Shown one piece after another: positions 18,006 through 25,971 of a stretch of 47,897 nt of DNA. The DNA comes from an uncultured Prevotella sp. (lineage in GTDB: Bacteria > Bacteroidota > Bacteroidia > Bacteroidales > Bacteroidaceae), in the NCBI GenBank assembly GCA_944320105.1, contig CALUGA010000020.1, positions 1-47,897 of the forward strand, given 5' to 3'. Each line of letters begins with the position of its first letter. The first letter of the stretch is position 1. The notes beneath the pieces were generated by a model that was not told where the DNA came from, searched no databases, and saw nothing but the letters and a program-made list of their open reading frames with translations. The translations under genes were made by a program, and so were the position numbers.

Positions 18006-20156
18006 ATGGAGAACTACACAAAAACTTTCACGCAAATAATATCAAAGGAGCTGAACCTTCCCGAGCGCGGAGTGGAAAACACACTCGCGCTGCTCGCCCA
18101 GGGATGCACCATCCCCTTCATCAGCCGCTACCGCAAAGAACGCACCGGAATGCTCGACGAGGTGCAGGTGGCCGCCATAGCCGACATGGGCGAAAAGCTC
18201 GCAGAGACGGCCAAGAGAAAGGAAACCATAATAAAGACAATAACCGAGCAAGGCAAGCTTACGCAGGAACTGGGCCGGAGGATAGACGGGTGCTGGAACG
18301 CCACGGAGCTTGAAGACCTCTACCTGCCGTTCAAGCCCAAGCGCAGGACAAGGGCGCAGGCTGCACGCGAGCGCGGGCTTGAGCCGCTGGCCGACATCAT
18401 AGCCGCACAGCGCGAAACCAACGTGGCTGCCGCAGCAAGCCGGTTCGTGAAGGGCGACGTGGCAAGCGGGGCCGAAGCCATAAAGGGGGCGCAGGACATA
18501 ATAGCCGAACGCATCAGCGAGGACGAGCGCACACGCAGCATAGTAAGGGGCGAGTTCCGCCGCAGCGCCGTCATCACCTCGAAAGTGGCAAAGGCAAAGG
18601 CCGCCACCGACGAGGCCGCCAAATACTCCGACTACTTCGACTTCAGCGAGCCGCTGCACCGCTGCGCGCCCCACAGGCTGCTCGCCATGCGCCGCGGCGA
18701 GGCCGAAGGCGTGCTGCGCATAAGCATCTCAGCCGATGGCGAAGAGTATGGCAGGCGCGTAAGGCGGCTGTTCGTAAAGGGCAGTGGAGCCTGCCAAAGC
18801 CTCGTGGGTGAGGCTGCCCGCGATGCCCTCAAACGCCTCGTGGAACCTTCGATGGAGACCGAGTTCGCCGCCGCAGCCAAGGAGCGCGCCGACGAAGAGG
18901 CCATAAAGGTGTTTGCCACTAACCTGAGGCAGCTGCTCCTGGCCGCACCGCTCGGCCAAAAGCGCGTAATGGGCATCGACCCCGGCTTCCGCACGGGGTG
19001 CAAGGTGGTGTGCCTCGACGCGCAGGGCAACCTGCTCCACCACGAAGCCATATTCCCCCACCCGCCCCTGGGCCGCCGCCAGGAGGCCCAGGCTAGGCTC
19101 GAAAGCATGGCCCGGCAATACGGCACCGAAGCCATAGCCATTGGCAACGGCACGGCAGGGCGCGAAACCGAGGCTTTTGTAAGGTCGCTCCACCTCGCCG
19201 ATGGGGTGCGCATCTACACCGTGAGCGAAGACGGCGCATCGGTCTACTCGGCATCAAAGGCCGCGAGGGACGAGTTCCCCACCGAGGACGTCACCGTGCG
19301 GGGAGCCGTCTCCATAGCCCGCCGCCTCATGGACCCGCTCGCAGAGCTTGTAAAAATAGACCCCAAGAGCATCGGCGTTGGCCAATACCAACACGACGTA
19401 GACCAGACCAAGCTGAAGAAGAGCCTCGACCAGACCGTGGAAAGCTGCGTAAACTCCGTTGGGGTAAACCTAAACACGGCCAGCAGCCACCTGCTCACAT
19501 ACGTAAGCGGACTCGGCCCCACGCTCGCACAGAACATAGTAGACTACAGGAAAGCCAACGGGCCGTTCCGCTCGCGCACCGAACTGAAGAAGGTGGCGCG
19601 CCTGGGGCCGGCCGCCTATGAGCAGTGCGCGGGCTTCCTGCGCATACCCGGAGCGGGCAACCCGCTCGACAACACAGCCGTTCACCCCGAAAGCTACAAG
19701 ATTGTGGAGCGCATGGCAGCCGACGCCGGTTGCTCCGTGGCACAGCTCATAGCCTCGCCTGAGAAGCGCAAGGCCATTGACCTGAAACGCTACACAACGC
19801 CCACCGTAGGCATGCCCACGCTAACCGACATCATGCATGAACTCGACAAGCCCGGCCGCGACCCGCGCGGAAAGGCCGAAGAATTTGAGTTCGACCCCAA
19901 CGTAACCTCTATGGACAACCTGGCCGAGGGGATGGAGCTGCCGGGGATAGTGACTAACATCACAAACTTCGGCGCCTTCGTCGACATTGGCGTACACCAC
20001 GACGGTCTGGTACACATCTCGCAGATGGCCGACCGCTACGTGGCCGACCCAACGGAGGTGGTCAAGTTGCACGAGCACGTGCGCGTAAGAGTGACTGAGG
20101 TAGACCGCAAACGAGGGCGCATATCACTGTCGATGAAAGGCATCATGCGCAAATGA
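18006..20156 (+). CDS. tex: Tex family RNA-binding transcription accessory protein
   Basis: Tex is a cytoplasmic nucleic-acid-binding protein acting with RNA polymerase and ribosomes. The 716 residues follow the family plan: N-terminal helical domain with FISRYRKERTG, a RuvC-like fold starting GIDPGFRTGCKVV, a helix-hairpin-helix pair (LGPTLAQNIVDYR to LGPAAYEQCAGFL), and a C-terminal S1 domain (about 635-712, GIVTNITNFGAFVDIGVH). It is convergent with the pantothenate kinase gene, whose stop lies 23 bases away. Confidence 0.95.
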   Translation: MENYTKTFTQIISKELNLPERGVENTLALLAQGCTIPFISRYRKERTGMLDEVQVAAIADMGEKLAETAKRKETIIKTITEQGKLTQELGRRIDGCWNATELEDLYLPFKPKRRTRAQAARERGLEPLADIIAAQRETNVAAAASRFVKGDVASGAEAIKGAQDIIAERISEDERTRSIVRGEFRRSAVITSKVAKAKAATDEAAKYSDYFDFSEPLHRCAPHRLLAMRRGEAEGVLRISISADGEEYGRRVRRLFVKGSGACQSLVGEAARDALKRLVEPSMETEFAAAAKERADEEAIKVFATNLRQLLLAAPLGQKRVMGIDPGFRTGCKVVCLDAQGNLLHHEAIFPHPPLGRRQEAQARLESMARQYGTEAIAIGNGTAGRETEAFVRSLHLADGVRIYTVSEDGASVYSASKAARDEFPTEDVTVRGAVSIARRLMDPLAELVKIDPKSIGVGQYQHDVDQTKLKKSLDQTVESCVNSVGVNLNTASSHLLTYVSGLGPTLAQNIVDYRKANGPFRSRTELKKVARLGPAAYEQCAGFLRIPGAGNPLDNTAVHPESYKIVERMAADAGCSVAQLIASPEKRKAIDLKRYTTPTVGMPTLTDIMHELDKPGRDPRGKAEEFEFDPNVTSMDNLAEGMELPGIVTNITNFGAFVDIGVHHDGLVHISQMADRYVADPTEVVKLHEHVRVRVTEVDRKRGRISLSMKGIMRK

Positions 20157-20178
20157 GCCGCCGTTGGCGCCGCCAAGC

Positions 20179-21021
20179 CTAAAGGACTTCTACGGGGAAA
20201 CGCCCGTCGAAGTGACAAAGGGCGGCGCCGATGGCCGTGCAGTACTCCGAATACTCGGGAATGATGAACTTCACCCCGTAGAGTTTCTCAATAGCCGGGA
20301 ACACCATGCGGCACTGCGGCAGCAGCGTAAGGTTGCCTATCATCACGTATTCGCGAATGCTGCTGCCTATCGATGCCAGCACTGCCGACTGCCCCACCGA
20401 CTGCAGCACAGTCCAGATGAGGCCAATGGCCACGTCTTCCCTCGGGGCATCGCTGCGCGCGTTGCCGAAAAGCGAGGCCACAGCCGACATGGGCAGGCCG
20501 GGCAGCGGCTTGGCGCTTATGTCGCCTATGCGCAGGTTGATGTTCGACACGTTGCCCCGCATGGCCATCTCCGACACGGTGCGTATGTCGTCGGTCTTCA
20601 GCAGCAGGCGCGAAAGCCCCTGCAAGGTGCCGCCGCCTATGCCTATGCCGCCTATGTGCTCTATCCTGTCGCCCTCGCACCTTATGAGCGAGGTTCCCGT
20701 TCCCATGCTCACCACGATGATGGTGTCCTTGCCCGACTCGTGGCGTGCGCCAAGCCCGTCGGCCACGAACTCGCCAGCCTTCGATGTTGGCACGCCATAC
20801 ACCGGCTTGGTGATGTATGCCGCGCCCACCCCGGTGAGCATCACGTGCTCTACGCCGGATATCTGGATTTTGTTGTCATAGAGATACTTACCGAACGCCC
20901 CGTAGAGCGACGACACGGGGTCGGTGGCCTTGATGCGCATGGGCGCCACCACGGTGCCGTCGCAAATGCCCACAATCTTGGTGGTGCTTATGCCCACGTC
21001 TATGCCTATCACCATTCCCAT
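20179..21021 (-). CDS. coaW: Type II pantothenate kinase
   Basis: This enzyme phosphorylates pantothenate, the first step of coenzyme A synthesis. The 280-residue protein belongs to the acetate/sugar kinase fold: GIDVGISTTKIVGI is the phosphate-1 loop and MGTGTSLI the phosphate-2 loop. GGIGIGGGTLQGLSRLL is typical of the type II (staphylococcal/eukaryotic) class, unlike CoaA or CoaX. It follows rplT on the same strand, but a terminator lies between and no clear promoter of its own is visible, so read-through may feed it. Confidence 0.88.
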   Translation of the reverse strand: MGMVIGIDVGISTTKIVGICDGTVVAPMRIKATDPVSSLYGAFGKYLYDNKIQISGVEHVMLTGVGAAYITKPVYGVPTSKAGEFVADGLGARHESGKDTIIVVSMGTGTSLIRCEGDRIEHIGGIGIGGGTLQGLSRLLLKTDDIRTVSEMAMRGNVSNINLRIGDISAKPLPGLPMSAVASLFGNARSDAPREDVAIGLIWTVLQSVGQSAVLASIGSSIREYVMIGNLTLLPQCRMVFPAIEKLYGVKFIIPEYSEYCTAIGAALCHFDGRFPVEVL

Positions 21022-21055
21022 AAGCTAAAAAGAGTTTTGTTTGTCATGCCCAATT

Positions 21056-21091
21056 AAAAACCGCAACCTCCACCATGACTGGAGATTGCGG
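21056..21091 (-). terminator. Terminator of the infC-rpmI-rplT operon
   Basis: CCGCAA-C-CTCCA pairs with TGGAG-A-TTGCGG around a 7-base loop, and on the minus strand it is followed by TTTTT (21056-21060). Confidence 0.85.
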
Positions 21092-21133
21092 CTGCTTATA
21101 CATTATGAAATCCGTTTGTATCTAATGCGATTT

Positions 21134-21478
21134 TCACTTTACCTTCTGCACGATGGCCTTGAAAGCCTCGGGGTTGTTCACGGCGAGGTCGGCGAGAACC
21201 TTGCGGTTAATCTCGATGCCGGCCTTGTTAAGCGCACCCATCAGCACCGAGTAGCTCATGCCCTCAAGGCGAGCAGCGGCGTTGATACGCTGAATCCACA
21301 GCGAACGGAAGTTGCGCTTCTTGGTGCGGCGGTCGCGGTAAGCATACGTAAGACCCTTCTCCCAGGTGTTCTTGGCAACGGTCCATACGTTCTTGCGTGC
21401 TCCGAAATAGCCGCGCGTAAGTTTCAAAATTCTTTTTCTCCTTGCTCTCGAAGCAACATGATTTACTGATCTTGGCAT
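21134..21478 (-). CDS. rplT: Ribosomal protein bL20
   Basis: A 114-residue protein of the large ribosomal subunit, starting [19 protein letters not shown] and including [15 protein letters not shown] and [20 protein letters not shown], all standard for bL20. It is the last gene of infC-rpmI-rplT, 34 bases after rpmI. In other bacteria bL20 represses this operon; no such structure was worked out here. Confidence 0.98.
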   Translation of the reverse strand: MPRSVNHVASRARRKRILKLTRGYFGARKNVWTVAKNTWEKGLTYAYRDRRTKKRNFRSLWIQRINAAARLEGMSYSVLMGALNKAGIEINRKVLADLAVNNPEAFKAIVQKVK

Positions 21479-21512
21479 AGTTTTCTGACTTTAAACGTTC
21501 GACAATTAGGTT

Positions 21513-21710
21513 TTAACGGAGACACAGCAAGTCACGAACCTGCTTCAGGTTGTCACGGTCAACAAGCGTAACGTGATCCAAGTTGCGCTTCTGCTTCTTG
21601 GTCTTCTTCGTCAGGATGTGGCTGTGGTAAGCGTGATGTCTCTTGATCTTACCCGATCCGGTCAGGCGGAATCTCTTCTTTGCACCGGAATTTGTCTTAA
21701 CTTTTGGCAT
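21513..21710 (-). CDS. rpmI: Ribosomal protein bL35
   Basis: A 65-residue basic protein of the large subunit: [31 protein letters not shown], split here only by naming, has the family's PKxKTxxxAKKRF and KRxxAxxSH motifs (start and residues 20-32). It lies between infC and rplT. Confidence 0.98.
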   Translation of the reverse strand: MPKVKTNSGAKKRFRLTGSGKIKRHHAYHSHILTKKTKKQKRNLDHVTLVDRDNLKQVRDLLCLR

Positions 21711-21802
21711 TTTTTTTGATGTTTTAATTTGTTGTTATTTATTACAGTGGCAACGCATATACCGGGCGTTACGCACTTCTTGGTCATTCGCTGTTATGCT
21801 GC

Positions 21803-22495
21803 TCACTCGCCGCCCTTAAGCTTCTTCAGGGCCTCGGGGCTTATCTTGGCGTTGGCAAACAAGCCTCCGCCTGCGGGAGCCTCAGCCTCAGTGGGAGCCT
21901 CGGCAGCAGGAGCTTCCTTGGCGGCAGCGGCCTTGCGCTCCTTGTCCATGGCCTGCTGGCTCTTCTTTACGGTGCCGCTCTTCTTGGGGGCGATGTAGAT
22001 GAACATCTTCTTGCCCTCAAGCGACGGCATGTGCTCCACCTTGCCCACCTCCTCAAGGTCGTTGGCAAAGCGCAGCAAGAGCACCTCGCCCTGCTCCTTG
22101 AAGAGGATGGAACGGCCGCGGAAGAACACGTAGGCCCTCACCTTGTTGCCGTCCTCAAGGAACTCCTTGGCGTGCTTGAGCTTGAACTGGTAGTCGTGCT
22201 CATCGGTCTGGGGACCGAAACGGATTTCCTTCACCTCAACCTTGGCCTGCTTTGCCTTTAGTTCCTTGGCGCGACGCTTCTGCTGGTAGAGGAACTTGGA
22301 ATAGTCGATGAGACGGCATACGGGGGGATTGGCATTGGGAGAAATCTCAACGAGATCCACGCCCTGCTCGCGAGCCATATCCATAGCCTGACGGGTGGGC
22401 ATCACGGTGGAGCCCCCCTCGCTTACGATACGGACTTCGCGCACACGTATCTGCTCGTTTACGCGATACTGATTTTTTATATTGTCATTCTTCAT
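21803..22495 (-). CDS. infC: Translation initiation factor IF-3
   Basis: IF-3 binds the 30S subunit and checks start-codon pairing. Residues 1 to about 180 carry the usual N- and C-domains ([63 protein letters not shown]). A further stretch of about 48 residues, rich in Ala, Glu and Pro and ending [12 protein letters not shown], extends the protein to 230 residues. The start is an ordinary ATG ([15 protein letters not shown]), 15 bases after the predicted RNA start. Confidence 0.97.
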   Translation of the reverse strand: MKNDNIKNQYRVNEQIRVREVRIVSEGGSTVMPTRQAMDMAREQGVDLVEISPNANPPVCRLIDYSKFLYQQKRRAKELKAKQAKVEVKEIRFGPQTDEHDYQFKLKHAKEFLEDGNKVRAYVFFRGRSILFKEQGEVLLLRFANDLEEVGKVEHMPSLEGKKMFIYIAPKKSGTVKKSQQAMDKERKAAAAKEAPAAEAPTEAEAPAGGGLFANAKISPEALKKLKGGE

Positions 22496-22520
22496 TCAAC
22501 TATTTTATGGAAATCGGGTG

Positions 22521-22551
22521 CAAAGTTACTATTTTTAATACAAACGGCAAA
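22521..22551 (-). promoter_or_regulatory. Promoter of infC-rpmI-rplT
   Basis: On the minus strand TTTG (22548-22551), 19 bases, then TAACTTTG (22521-22528), a full consensus match just before infC. Confidence 0.8.
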
Positions 22552-22754
22552 ACATTTCCGACTTTTTTATTTTGCATTTTGCACATTAGCAAACGGCCTC
22601 GCGCCAAGCGTGGTGACACTTACCTGACGCATCACGCGCGGGCGCGCATATATTAATAATGTACGGAAGAACCATGCCACCACAGCACGGCTGGCGACCG
22701 CTGCAACAGCAACTTGCCGCAGCGCGATGTGTCAAAAAGAACGAAAAAACGGTG

Positions 22755-22772
22755 ATATGTTATATAACATAT
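22755..22772. promoter_or_regulatory. Perfect 18-bp palindrome beside a promoter
   Basis: ATATGTTATATAACATAT equals its own reverse complement and ends 7 bases before the -33 element of the promoter at 22,780. The place suits an activator or repressor dimer. Confidence 0.55.
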
Positions 22773-22779
22773 AAAATAA

Positions 22780-22811
22780 TTTGCACACATATTAAGAAAT
22801 GATTACCTTTG
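22780..22811 (+). promoter_or_regulatory. Promoter of a candidate small RNA
   Basis: TTTG (22780-22783), 20 bases, then TACCTTTG (22804-22811): a full match. No credible gene follows for 570 bases. Confidence 0.75.
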
Positions 22812-22816
22812 CCGAC

Positions 22817-22905
22817 GTTATCCTGAATACAATCTTTTTACCTTAAACGGCTAATACCTATTGAGCAACGCCTCCCACTGTGAAGTGGGGGGCGTTAGCG
22901 TTTTC
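22817..22905 (+). ncRNA. Candidate small RNA with hairpin terminator
   Basis: From the predicted start near 22,817 about 50 bases of A/U-rich RNA lead to a 12-bp stem (AACGCCTCCCAC with GTGGGGGGCGTT, one G-U pair, loop TGTGAA), then AGCGTTTTC. The total is about 90 bases with no convincing start codon. The rest of the 866-base gap to uxaB holds only the dispersed repeat at 23,061 and a palindrome at 23,285. Transcription is inferred from promoter and terminator alone. Confidence 0.45.
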
Positions 22906-23060
22906 ATGGCCCCTGGCACAGAAGGCGGCCGCGCCGGCTTGTCGAAGGCAAAACACAAACGCGAGCCCGCCAACCTTGGAGCAAGCAGGAGCAGCAACGA
23001 CAAGTGTAATAATCTTTCACAGCAGCAAACCAACGGCACAACCCACTGATTGCCAGCGAC

Positions 23061-23149
23061 TTGCAAAACAGCCCAAAACGGATTGCAAAACAGCCCGTTC
23101 CGCAGCCTCAAACAGGCCGTTTGGCAGCCCCAAACAGGCCATATCGCAA
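23061..23149. repeat. Short dispersed repeat, AAACAGGCCGTTT type
   Basis: Several spaced copies of CAAAACAGCCC and CAAACAGGCC-type words lie here. GCAAAACAGCCCGTT (23085-23099) is identical to 36,041-36,055. Similar words occur at 7,521-7,606. Confidence 0.55.
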
Positions 23150-23284
23150 AGCACTATGCCCCATCCCCCTACACAAAGGCCGCCAATGTAACAAAAATTC
23201 GCAACCTATCCGCAGTACGCCGCGCCTCACCCAAGGGCGACAACAGCGACCGACGCGAAGCCGCAGCGCCACGGCCGTTCACAA

Positions 23285-23300
23285 ACGTAAAGGTTTACGT
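23285..23300. promoter_or_regulatory. Probable operator of uxaB
   Basis: ACGTAAA-GG-TTTACGT, 20 bases upstream of the -33 element. Its form resembles LacI-family sites, but the regulator is not in the window. Confidence 0.4.
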
Positions 23301-23320
23301 GATAAATATCCGCGCATTTA

Positions 23321-23352
23321 TTTGCGGGAATGCCAAAAACACACTATCTTTG
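23321..23352 (+). promoter_or_regulatory. Promoter of uxaB
   Basis: TTTG (23321-23324), 20 bases, TATCTTTG (23345-23352): a full match, with a leader of about 30 bases. Confidence 0.8.
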
Positions 23353-23388
23353 CAATAGACATTGACAACAAAATTATAAAACATTATT

Positions 23389-24828
23389 ATGAAACCATTA
23401 AACAAACACTTTGCGCCAAAGAGCGTCATGCCTGAAAAGGTCATCCAATTCGGCGAGGGCAACTTCCTCCGCGCTTTCGTAGACTGGATTATCTGGAACA
23501 TGGACCAGAAGACCGACTTCAACGGTTCGGTAGTCATCGTGCAGCCGCTGGAGCACGGTATGGTTGACTGGCTCAACGGCCAGGACTGCCTCTACCACGT
23601 AAACCTGCAGGGACGCGAGAACGGACAGCCCGTAAACACGCTTGAGCGCATCGACGTGGTGAGCCGCGCGCTCAACCCCTACACGCAGAATCAGGCATTC
23701 ATGGCACTGGCCGACCAGCCCGAGATACGCTTCGTCATCTCCAACACCACCGAGGCCGGCATCGCCTTCGACCCCTCCTGTAAGCTCGACGACGCTCCCG
23801 CATCATCATATCCCGGCAAGCTCGTGCAGCTGCTCTACCGCCGCTGGCAGACCTTCAACGGCGACCCGACCAAGGGTCTCATCATCTTCCCCTGCGAGCT
23901 GATATTCCTCAACGGCCACGTGCTCAAGGACTGCATAAACAAGTACATCGAACTGTGGAAGCTCCCGAAAGAATTCAAGGAGTGGTTCGACAACAGCTGC
24001 GGCGTTTACGCTACGCTCGTAGACCGCATCGTGCCGGGATTCCCGCGCAAGGAGATAGCTGAGATACAGGAGAAGATAAGCTACCGCGACAACCTCGTGG
24101 TGCAGGCTGAGAACTTCCACCTGTGGGTAATCGAGGCACCGAAGGAAATAGCAAACGAGTTCCCGGCAGACAAGGCTGGCCTGCACGTGCTCTTCGTGCC
24201 GTCGGAGGAGCCTTACCACAAGCGCAAGGTTACGCTGCTCAACGGCCCGCACACCGTGCTCTCGCCAGTGGCATTCCTCAGCGGGGTCAACATCGTGCGC
24301 GATGCCTGCAACCATGAGGTGATTGGCAAGTACATCCACAAGGTGCAGTTCGACGAGCTTATGCAAACGCTCGACCTGCCGATGGACGAGCTGGAGAAGT
24401 TTGCAAGGGACGTGCTGGAGCGTTTCGACAACCCGTATGTTGACCATCAGGTTACGAGCATCATGCTCAACTCGTTCCCCAAGTTCTGCGCCCGCGACCT
24501 GCCCGGCGTCAAGACCTACCTGGAGCGCAAGGGCGAACTGCCCAAGGGCCTCGTGTTCGGCCTCGCCGCAATCATCACCTACTACAAGGGCGGCAAGCGC
24601 GAGGACGGAACTGAGATTGTGCCCAACGACGACCAGAAGATCATCGACCTGCTCAATGAGCTTTGGGCAACGGGTGACACGCAGGCTATCGCCGACGGCG
24701 TGCTCGGCGCAACGTTCATCTGGAACGAAGACCTCAACGAGATTCCTGGCCTTAACGCCCTCGTAAAGCAGTACCTCGACCTCATTCAGGAGATGGGTAT
24801 GCTTGAGGCCGTGAAGACAATCCTCTAA
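23389..24828 (+). CDS. uxaB: Tagaturonate reductase (altronate oxidoreductase)
   Basis: UxaB reduces D-tagaturonate to D-altronate with NADH in galacturonate breakdown. The 479-residue protein is of the polyol/mannitol dehydrogenase family: VIQFGEGNFLRAFVDWII is the N-terminal nucleotide fold, FVISNTTEAGI and CELIFLNGHVLK follow, and KVTLLNGPHTVLSP is the catalytic-domain lysine motif. It has its own promoter, a palindromic operator and a terminator. No uxaA or uxaC is in the window. Confidence 0.9.
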   Translation: MKPLNKHFAPKSVMPEKVIQFGEGNFLRAFVDWIIWNMDQKTDFNGSVVIVQPLEHGMVDWLNGQDCLYHVNLQGRENGQPVNTLERIDVVSRALNPYTQNQAFMALADQPEIRFVISNTTEAGIAFDPSCKLDDAPASSYPGKLVQLLYRRWQTFNGDPTKGLIIFPCELIFLNGHVLKDCINKYIELWKLPKEFKEWFDNSCGVYATLVDRIVPGFPRKEIAEIQEKISYRDNLVVQAENFHLWVIEAPKEIANEFPADKAGLHVLFVPSEEPYHKRKVTLLNGPHTVLSPVAFLSGVNIVRDACNHEVIGKYIHKVQFDELMQTLDLPMDELEKFARDVLERFDNPYVDHQVTSIMLNSFPKFCARDLPGVKTYLERKGELPKGLVFGLAAIITYYKGGKREDGTEIVPNDDQKIIDLLNELWATGDTQAIADGVLGATFIWNEDLNEIPGLNALVKQYLDLIQEMGMLEAVKTIL

Positions 24829-24870
24829 AGTCACCTACAAACATAAATTAGTTAAACATTAATCACACGA

Positions 24871-24910
24871 GGGGCATTGGGGCCGTGAGGCTGCGATGCC
24901 CCACTTTTTT
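24871..24910 (+). terminator. Terminator after uxaB
   Basis: GGGGCAT pairs with ATGCCCC (24896-24902), followed by ACTTTTTT. It ends just 14 bases before the next gene's ATG. Confidence 0.75.
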
Positions 24911-24923
24911 CTTGCCTCCCATC

Positions 24924-25661
24924 ATGGACAACATCAAAGACATACTCACTGAATACGCCGAACGATATGAAACGCCCGACTTCCTCGCCACCGACCCGAG
25001 CTGGTTCATGCACCAAGTGGGCGGCACACGCAACCAAGAAACGCTTGCCTTCATAGCCTCAAGCCTGAGCTACGGCAGCAGGAAACAGTTTTTCCCGAAA
25101 ATCCAGTACATACTCGACCACTCGCACGGCGAGGTGTACGACTGGGTGGCTTCGGCGCAGTTTGAAACCGACATACCCAACGACGCTTCGCGATGCTACT
25201 ACCGCCTTTATACGTTCGCCACGATGAACGGCTTCCTCCACGCACTCAAAACCATGCTCAACGACTACGGAACAATTGGCGAATACGTAAGGCAAAACGC
25301 CACCGACGGCTATTCGGCTGTGGCGGCCATCTGCGGCTATTTCGCCAGCAAAGGCATAGAGGTCATCATACCCAAGGACACCAAGTCGGCCTGCAAGCGC
25401 GTCTGTATGTTCCTGAGGTGGATGGTGCGCGATGGCTCGCCCGTTGACCTCGGCCTGTGGAGCGGTTTCTTGGACAAGCGCACGCTCATAATGCCCATGG
25501 ACACCCACGTGGTGCAGGAGGCTGGCAGGCTCGGCCTGCTGGCGGGCAAGGGGGCATCGATGGCAGCGGCAAGGAAGCTGACGGCCCGCATGGCCGAGAT
25601 ATTCCCCGGCGACCCACTAAAAGGAGATTTCGCATTGTTTGGTTACGGGGTAAACCATTAA
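24924..25661 (+). CDS. TIGR02757 family protein
   Basis: A 245-residue cytoplasmic protein with the marks of the TIGR02757 family: an N-terminal YETPDFLATDPSWFMHQ, SLSYGSRKQFFPKI, and SACKRVCMFLRWMVRDG, then MPMDTHVVQEAGRLGLL. The family is distantly similar to HhH-type DNA glycosylases; its function is unknown. I chose ATG at 24,924 because an upstream in-frame start would lie inside the uxaB terminator. No promoter is evident between that terminator and the gene. Its TAA stop lies in the 5-bp target duplication of the miniature element that follows. Confidence 0.82.
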   Translation: MDNIKDILTEYAERYETPDFLATDPSWFMHQVGGTRNQETLAFIASSLSYGSRKQFFPKIQYILDHSHGEVYDWVASAQFETDIPNDASRCYYRLYTFATMNGFLHALKTMLNDYGTIGEYVRQNATDGYSAVAAICGYFASKGIEVIIPKDTKSACKRVCMFLRWMVRDGSPVDLGLWSGFLDKRTLIMPMDTHVVQEAGRLGLLAGKGASMAAARKLTARMAEIFPGDPLKGDFALFGYGVNH

Positions 25662-25854
25662 ACCAAATCGGTCGTTAGACCGCCTAACGCTTGTTTTCAT
25701 GTATGTGGCCGGCTTTCCAAACGCTTCCATCCTCTTGTCGGCATCTTGCCAGCCGCTTTGTCTCGACGTAGCCCGCTACGCCGCCGACAAAGGCGACTGC
25801 CAATCTGCACGACAATAGAATGAAATCGTTTTGCACTCTAACGACCGATTTGGG
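25662..25854. mobile_element. 193-bp miniature inverted-repeat element, copy 1
   Basis: The ends carry a 17-bp inverted repeat, CCAAATCGGTCGTTAGA, one base in from each end, and the element is flanked by ATTAA on both sides (25657-25661, 25855-25859), a 5-bp target duplication. Copy 2 at 38,407-38,599 has the same length and differs at three inner positions and the first base. There is no coding capacity, so it would need a transposase from elsewhere. An inner hairpin, CGTAGC-CC-GCTACG, is present. Confidence 0.85.
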
Positions 25855-25893
25855 ATTAACACAGAATCGCTCCCGCAACGCCACGGCGGCAAT

Positions 25894-25934
25894 AAAAAAG
25901 GAGGGCGCGGCAACCCTTGCCACGCCCCCCTTTT
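25894..25934 (-). terminator. Terminator after proS
   Basis: A 14-bp stem (25900-25913 with 25917-25930) is fully paired on the minus strand with two G-U pairs, and TTTTTT follows on that strand. Confidence 0.8.
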
Positions 25935-25971
25935 ATGCTTGAGCAAGCCATCAAGGCTTCGTCACAGCCTG

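Noticed and set aside
22861-23191. Short open frames after the small-RNA hairpin
   Set aside because: They start at TTG or GTG within the hairpin, run through the dispersed repeat, and have no protein-like pattern.
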